Assembly (NCBI RefSeq): GCF_900100375.1
Contig: NZ_FNEZ01000007.1
Coordinates: 124,001 to 188,000, forward strand
Direction of reading: 5' to 3'
Source: Flavobacterium noncentrifugens
Lineage (GTDB): Bacteria; Bacteroidota; Bacteroidia; Flavobacteriales; Flavobacteriaceae
DNA: 64,000 nt
Within the stretch, counting starts at the first letter, position 1; each line of letters begins with the position of its first letter. Below the pieces are notes generated by a model. The model was not told the DNA's origin, made no database searches, and was given only the letters and a program-made list of their open reading frames with translations. Below are positions 58,931 through 64,000 of this stretch, one piece after another. The position numbers and the translations under genes are program-made.

Positions 58931-60520
58931 ATGAGTTTTTTAAAAGAAATAGAAAGACGCCGCACATTCGGGATCATTTCGCATCCCGATGCCGGAAAGA
59001 CCACATTGACCGAAAAATTATTGCTTTTTGGAGGTGCGATCCAGGAAGCCGGAGCCGTTAAAAACAACAAGATCAAAAAGGGTGCTACTTCCGATTTCAT
59101 GGAGATTGAGCGCCAAAGAGGGATTTCGGTTTCTACCTCTGTATTGGCATTCAACTACAAAGACAAGAAAATAAACATTCTCGATACGCCGGGACACAAG
59201 GATTTTGCCGAAGATACTTTTCGGACGCTGACTGCTGTTGACAGTGTCATTGTCGTAATCGATGTGGCAAAAGGCGTTGAGGAACAAACTGAAAAACTCG
59301 TGGCCGTTTGCCGGATGCGCAACATTCCGATGATCGTTTTCATCAACAAATTAGACCGTGAAGGAAAAGATGCTTTTGATTTGATGGATGAAGTAGAGCA
59401 AAAACTCGGGCTTACCGTTACACCGTTGAGTTTTCCTATCGGAATGGGTTATGACTTCCAGGGCATTTACAACCTTTGGGAACAAAATATCAACTTATTC
59501 AGTGGAGACAGCCGCAAAAATATCGAAGAAACAATTGCTTTTTCAGATGTACAAAATCCCGAATTGGAAAAAATCATCGGCCAGAAACCGGCAGACAAAC
59601 TTCGTGAGGAATTGGAATTGATTGATGAAGTCTATCCAAAATTTGAGCGCGAAAAGTACTTAAACGGAACCTTGCAGCCTGTCTTTTTTGGATCGGCGCT
59701 GAACAATTTCGGTGTTCGTGAATTGCTCGATTGTTTTGTTGAGATCGCCCCGTCGCCCCGAGCGAAAGAATCGGAAACGCGATTGGTAAATCCGACTGAA
59801 GAAAAAATGTCGGGGTTTGTATTTAAGATCCACGCGAATATGGATCCGAAACACCGTGACCGTCTTGCATTCGTAAAAATTGTTTCCGGGACATTCGAAC
59901 GCAACAAGCCTTATTTGCATGTCCGCCAGAATAAAAATTTAAAATTCTCAAGTCCGAACGCCTTCTTTGCAGAGAAAAAAGAGATTGTTGACATTTCATA
60001 TCCCGGCGACATTGTTGGATTGCACGACACGGGGAATTTTAAAATTGGCGATACCCTGACCGAAGGCGAGCAAATGAGCTTTAAAGGCATCCCGAGTTTT
60101 TCGCCCGAGCATTTCAGGTACATCAACAATGCCGATCCGTTGAAATCAAAACAGCTCGAAAAAGGCATTGACCAGTTGATGGATGAAGGCGTCGCGCAAT
60201 TGTTTACCCTCGAAATGAACAACAGGAAAGTCATAGGAACTGTTGGTGCGCTTCAATATGAAGTCATTCAGTACCGACTCGAGCATGAATATGGCGCGAA
60301 ATGTACGTATGAGAATTTCCCGGTTCACAAGGCCTGTTGGGTAAAACCCGAAGATCCGAAAAGCGAAGAGTTCAAAGAATTCAAGCGAATCAAACAGAAA
60401 TTCCTGGCCAAAGACAAATACGGGCAACTGGTTTTTCTTGCAGATTCAGATTTCACGATCCAGATGACCCAAAGCAAATATCCAAATGTAAAATTGTTCT
60501 TTACGTCTGAATTCGAGTAA
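58931..60520 (+). CDS. prfC: Peptide chain release factor 3
   Basis: GTPase that removes RF1/RF2 from ribosomes after termination. 529 residues, normal length. G1 SHPDAGKTTLTEKLL (residues 17-31), G3 DTPGHKDFAEDT, G4 NKLDREG, the RF3-specific FGSALNNFGV and GALQYEV near residue 440. Preceded by the -7 element TATTTTTG and closed by its own terminator. Confidence 0.96.
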   Translation: MSFLKEIERRRTFGIISHPDAGKTTLTEKLLLFGGAIQEAGAVKNNKIKKGATSDFMEIERQRGISVSTSVLAFNYKDKKINILDTPGHKDFAEDTFRTLTAVDSVIVVIDVAKGVEEQTEKLVAVCRMRNIPMIVFINKLDREGKDAFDLMDEVEQKLGLTVTPLSFPIGMGYDFQGIYNLWEQNINLFSGDSRKNIEETIAFSDVQNPELEKIIGQKPADKLREELELIDEVYPKFEREKYLNGTLQPVFFGSALNNFGVRELLDCFVEIAPSPRAKESETRLVNPTEEKMSGFVFKIHANMDPKHRDRLAFVKIVSGTFERNKPYLHVRQNKNLKFSSPNAFFAEKKEIVDISYPGDIVGLHDTGNFKIGDTLTEGEQMSFKGIPSFSPEHFRYINNADPLKSKQLEKGIDQLMDEGVAQLFTLEMNNRKVIGTVGALQYEVIQYRLEHEYGAKCTYENFPVHKACWVKPEDPKSEEFKEFKRIKQKFLAKDKYGQLVFLADSDFTIQMTQSKYPNVKLFFTSEFE

Positions 60521-60538
60521 GCTCAAATTATAAAAGCA

Positions 60539-60568
60539 AAAGCCTTCCCAACCGGAAGGCTTTTTTAT
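60539..60568 (+). terminator. Terminator of prfC
   Basis: Perfect 10-bp stem AAAGCCTTCC (60539-60548) / GGAAGGCTTT (60554-60563), followed by a T run. Confidence 0.88.
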
Positions 60569-60676
60569 TTGTGTTTTTAGAGACAAGGGAAAAACGTTAG
60601 AAAACAAAAATTAAGAAGACAAGATTTTTCAATTGCGATTTTCCTTTATGCCGTCATTTGCACCAATTGGATCAAA

Positions 60677-60710
60677 TAAAAAAACCTTCCCCAATTTCTT
60701 GAGGAAGGCT
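60677..60710 (-). terminator. Terminator of the giant T9SS gene
   Basis: CCTTCC (60685-60690) / GGAAGG (60703-60708) with a 12-nt loop and an A run that becomes a T run on the minus strand (60677-60684). Confidence 0.75.
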
Positions 60711-60746
60711 TTCTTATTTTACCGGAAACCCGGTTGTCATTAAAGA

Positions 60747-63700
60747 TTATCTCTTGATAACGCGTAGTGTTTTGACATTTGTACCTTGAGTTACAATCAC
60801 ATTGTAAACTCCGGCAGCATATCTGGCACCTACTTTTTGTCCTTCAAGATCTGATACTTCAACTTCACGGGATTCGATCAGTTTACCTAGCATATCATAA
60901 ACTTTCAAATGAACCTGCTCACTGCTTGGCGTAGTTACGCTGATAGCAAAGTCAGATGCAAATGGGTTTGGATGTGCCAAAGCATTGAAAGATAATGATT
61001 CTCCAACACCTTCAACTTCAGCTTTAGTAGCCGCACCTCCAGGAGCAAATACGGTACAAGCATCACTATAAACAGAGAACAAGTCTTTGGTTAATGTGGC
61101 TACTCTTACAGAGTATCTTCCGCCTGGTACATAACCAGGAATCATATTGAAGGTGAAATAGTTGGTAGTCCTGTCGATAGTCGTAGCTGAATTCTCAGGC
61201 ATTTTGGTTACAATAAATCTGTATTGTGTAGCACCAGAAGCGCTAAGCGCTGAAATTGGCGTACTTCCAAGAGCAGCTGTTACACCACAAGATGTCATTG
61301 TGACCAATGGTGTTGAAACCTCACATGGCGATCCGTATCCTGAGTAAGCACCAGTTGTTTTCACTGCAACTTCTACTGAATAAGTAGCGTTGTAGTTGTA
61401 CTGTGCCAACATTGGAAGGCTAAACCATTGCAATGGTCTGTCGATCGTTTGAACAAGGCCTGTTCCACCCGGAGTAATATCGGTGATGCGGAAACGGTAA
61501 CCCGTTGCACCCGGAAGGCTCGTTGTAGAGACTAGAGTAGTGATCGTTGTTAGTCTTTGTCCACACTGTGATGGAGATACAGAAGTAGCTCCGCCTTCGT
61601 CAAGAACTGCTGGTGAAGAAACAAAACATGCATCTCCATAGTAACCTAAGGCCACTCCGTTTCTTACCAACTGTATTTCTACAGTGTAAGTCGTTGCATA
61701 GTCATAGTTAGTTAACATAGTCAGGCTAAAGTTTGGCAATGGCCTGTTCAGGATTTGAACGTTGGCACCATTTGTAACTTTAACAATGTAACCGGTAATC
61801 TGATTGCTTGTAGGCAATGTGATGATACCGATCAATGATCCGATTGAAGTTAACGTTGCACCACAGAATGATGGCAACAATTTGGTTTTCAACTGGAATC
61901 CTTCGTCTAAGTTTCCGTCACAGTTGTTGTCAATTCCGTCAAAAGGAACTTCCGCATGACCAGGATTGATTGCTGCAACAGCATCGTTACAATCACCGGC
62001 TACAGAAGCATATCCTGCTGGTGGTGTTGTTGCATTAACTGCACACAATGACACAGCATTACCTGTTCCATAGTGGTCACCATCATTATCTACATAGAAA
62101 TTGTAAAATTGGTTTACTGTAATCACACTTGCTGTACTCGCTTTTGGACAAGCACCAAGGCTAACAGTTGCCACATATGATGTTGTCGCAGTAGGTTTCG
62201 CATATACGACAGCCCTTTGGCCTCCTGTATAAGGAACCGAAGCAGCCGCATCAGTATACAAACCTGTAGTAGGGCTCCATGTTGGAACCAAGACATTAAC
62301 AGCTTCAAACGTTGTGTTCGGCCTAGAAGAACTTGCCGCCTCTGAATCATATACAGTTAAAGCGTCAAATCCTGCAATGCCTCCAGAGACATCATCACTA
62401 GCCCCATAATACACTGTATTGGTTGCAGTAGTGGTTGTAAGAACTCTAGTTCCGTTTCCATTACCACCGTTACCTGCATTGTGCACCATTTCGACGATCA
62501 AGTTTGAAGTACCGTTCCAAACGTACGGCGTAGTCAATGTGAACTTGGCCACACCCGGAGCTGTAGGAGGAGTGTAAGTTGCAGGACCATAAACTGTTGA
62601 TGTTCCTGTAACAAATCCTGTCAATGCAGTATTTGAAGTCGTACCCATTCTAATGGTAAAATTAGTACAAGCGTTGGCAACAGCTGCACTCATTGGTAAT
62701 GAGATCGAATTAATGCTGCTTCCTGCCTGCAATCCTTGTGCTGTTAATTCAGCAGCGGTATACAACATTTGGTGTTTTACACCTCCGTAATATGCGCTTA
62801 ATGGATTTGGAAAGCTTGTTGTGCTTGGAGCAGTAGTTCCTGTACCAAGAACAGCTAAAACATTTGCTGTTGAAGAATTCCCAATAGTCAATGCTTGTAT
62901 AGATCCTGCACACAATGTAGCAGTTGCCGGTGTAATTACCGGTGTTACAGGGGAAGCATTTACAGTCACATTGAAAGTAGCTGTATTTACACAACCTGCA
63001 GCATTTGTAGCTGTCAAAGTATAAGCAGTGGTAGCAGATGGATTGAATGTAAACCCTGTTGCTGCAGTTCCGCTTACACCTCCAGCCGGAGCCCATGTGT
63101 ACGTATCGAAATTAGCAGTTGGGCTAGTTACATTAACCACTGTGCTGTTACCATTACAAAGCGTAGCAGTAGCTGCACTAATAGCAAGTGCTGGTGCTGC
63201 ATTTACAGTAGCAGTTACTGCAGTTCTTGCAGAGAAACAGCCTGTAGTTATACCTAAATTATAAATGAAATAATTCGCTGTACTTGCACTTCCTGCCCAT
63301 CCTCCTGTAACAGAAGCATTTGTTGAAGTGTAAGGGAATGCAGCTGAAAAATCCCTGATTAAGCCTGTAATTCCAGTAGTCGCTTTCACAAGCAATCTAT
63401 ATCCTGTACCTACAGGAACAGAGAAGCCAAGTGGAAGTGTTACAGGAGTTGCAATACCAGTTCCCGTTACTGCAATTGCACTTGAAACTGCAATTTCAGT
63501 TCCTGCAGAGTTTTGCAAAGCGATCGTAATTGTTCCAGTACCTACCGGATAAATCACGGCTGAAGCTAATGTAAGACTAGAGGTTGCATTGAATACAATT
63601 CCATACCCAGTAAATAAGGTATTTCCATCAGTACCTAGACTTGAAGGTTTTCCTACATTTTCTGAGCTTCCGCCCATTGCTGCAGCAACATAATAAGTCG

Positions 63701-64000
63701 TATTCGTACTGATTGAAGGTGTAGCAAAAGTATTTCCTGAACCTAATACAGTACCTGAACTTGCTGAAGCAAACCAATTTAAAGTGGCACCAGCGCTTGC
63801 TGTACCAGTAAGATTGACAGTGCCAGCACCGCAACGCGTTGCTCCATTTGATGTCAATACTGTTGGGTTGTTTACTCCAATCGTGATTGTAGGCGTGTCT
63901 GCAGAAGAACCTCCTGAGCAAGTCACCCTATAGAAGTATGATGTTGGAGTAGAAATTACCGGCGTTGTATACGTCGGGTTAACCGCTCCTGAAATCAATC
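60747..64000 (-). CDS. Giant T9SS-secreted adhesin with MopE metal-binding motif, 5' end outside window
   Basis: At least 1084 codons, reading leftward from beyond 64000, so the N-terminus is missing. It contains Ig-like/fibronectin-like modules rich in Thr, Ser and Ala, then a MopE-type motif (DNDGDHYGTG ... AGDCNDAVAAINPGHAEV ... GIDNNCDGNLDEG), then three similar modules of about 85 residues each opening with CG (CGATLTSIGSL, CGQRLTTITTL, CGVTAALGSTP), and ends in a T9SS type A sorting domain (VKVYDMLGKLIESREVEVSD ... AAGVYNVIVTQGTNVKTLRV). Expected on the cell surface or secreted; the MopE motif suggests calcium or copper binding. Confidence 0.88.
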   Translation of the reverse strand, partial: LISGAVNPTYTTPVISTPTSYFYRVTCSGGSSADTPTITIGVNNPTVLTSNGATRCGAGTVNLTGTASAGATLNWFASASSGTVLGSGNTFATPSISTNTTYYVAAAMGGSSENVGKPSSLGTDGNTLFTGYGIVFNATSSLTLASAVIYPVGTGTITIALQNSAGTEIAVSSAIAVTGTGIATPVTLPLGFSVPVGTGYRLLVKATTGITGLIRDFSAAFPYTSTNASVTGGWAGSASTANYFIYNLGITTGCFSARTAVTATVNAAPALAISAATATLCNGNSTVVNVTSPTANFDTYTWAPAGGVSGTAATGFTFNPSATTAYTLTATNAAGCVNTATFNVTVNASPVTPVITPATATLCAGSIQALTIGNSSTANVLAVLGTGTTAPSTTSFPNPLSAYYGGVKHQMLYTAAELTAQGLQAGSSINSISLPMSAAVANACTNFTIRMGTTSNTALTGFVTGTSTVYGPATYTPPTAPGVAKFTLTTPYVWNGTSNLIVEMVHNAGNGGNGNGTRVLTTTTATNTVYYGASDDVSGGIAGFDALTVYDSEAASSSRPNTTFEAVNVLVPTWSPTTGLYTDAAASVPYTGGQRAVVYAKPTATTSYVATVSLGACPKASTASVITVNQFYNFYVDNDGDHYGTGNAVSLCAVNATTPPAGYASVAGDCNDAVAAINPGHAEVPFDGIDNNCDGNLDEGFQLKTKLLPSFCGATLTSIGSLIGIITLPTSNQITGYIVKVTNGANVQILNRPLPNFSLTMLTNYDYATTYTVEIQLVRNGVALGYYGDACFVSSPAVLDEGGATSVSPSQCGQRLTTITTLVSTTSLPGATGYRFRITDITPGGTGLVQTIDRPLQWFSLPMLAQYNYNATYSVEVAVKTTGAYSGYGSPCEVSTPLVTMTSCGVTAALGSTPISALSASGATQYRFIVTKMPENSATTIDRTTNYFTFNMIPGYVPGGRYSVRVATLTKDLFSVYSDACTVFAPGGAATKAEVEGVGESLSFNALAHPNPFASDFAISVTTPSSEQVHLKVYDMLGKLIESREVEVSDLEGQKVGARYAAGVYNVIVTQGTNVKTLRVIKR

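Noticed and set aside
62895..63257. Cys/Ser-rich plus-strand ORF
   Set aside because: It is antisense to the Thr/Ala-rich T9SS adhesin, and its odd composition comes from that.

Overview
This 64 kb window is from a chromosome of a Bacteroidota bacterium, almost certainly a Flavobacterium or close relative (Flavobacteriaceae). Support comes from the gene set: type IX secretion (T9SS) proteins with C-terminal sorting domains, OmpW/PorT-like small beta-barrels, a CarboxypepD_reg-DUF5686 protein, DUF4290, RNase Y and a long-form GAPDH. Starts usually lack Shine-Dalgarno motifs, and several genes and the tRNA have the Bacteroidota promoter signature (-33 TTTG, -7 TAnnTTTG). Nearly all genes are housekeeping or envelope genes. 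I see no prophage, insertion sequence, CRISPR array, rRNA operon or recognisable defence island.

Layout. 1-3.8 kb: a partial M23 peptidase, then a small coiled-coil gene, zapA, a structured RNA that fits 6S RNA, and rny. 4-8 kb: xerD and an array of four small outer-membrane beta-barrel paralogues, then aroQ. 8.4-12.1 kb: a DUF5686 outer-membrane protein and a serine hydrolase. 12.1-14.5 kb: murA, DUF4290 and DUF493 on the minus strand. 14.6-14.9 kb: a gene-free block of GC-rich palindromic repeats. 15-20.9 kb: an AAA ATPase, recQ-fmt, HU, YqgE, a class IV aminotransferase and a START-like gene. 21.1 kb: tRNA-Met. 21.5-24.9 kb: a large secreted LamG/thrombospondin-3 T9SS protein. 25-31.9 kb: hisS, a secreted glycoside hydrolase, an orphan ABC permease, prmC and a GNAT gene. 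32-37.5 kb: ribD-HAD-YigZ, a thioesterase, dnaA, a phosphatase and a methylase. 37.6-41.7 kb: minus-strand cell-wall genes (a transglycosylase-like protein, DUF2279, mltG, GNAT, dapF). 41.9-50.7 kb: HtrA, GAPDH, DinB, an APC permease, a hydrolase, a histidine kinase, SRPBCC and GNAT. 50.8-58.7 kb: aconitase, and a moxR / three-gene parvulin (SurA-like) operon. 58.9-60.5 kb: prfC. 60.7 kb to the right edge: a giant T9SS adhesin with a MopE metal-binding motif.

How the genes fit together. Many act on the envelope. MurA, DapF, MltG, the M23 peptidase and the transglycosylase-like protein make or cut peptidoglycan. The three-gene parvulin operon probably chaperones outer-membrane proteins such as the beta-barrel array and DUF5686 protein, and the T9SS exports the large adhesins.

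The most unusual material is non-coding. At least seven gene boundaries carry tracts built on a 7-bp period whose unit sequence differs from place to place. Five GC-rich hairpin elements share end motifs but have different loops. Other points are a terminator hairpin that appears to contain the promoter and abut the start codon of the next gene, palindromes over the promoters of an outer-membrane protein gene and of GAPDH, a MurA with Asp in place of the fosfomycin-target Cys, and a coiled-coil gene next to zapA that could be a ZapB-like partner.
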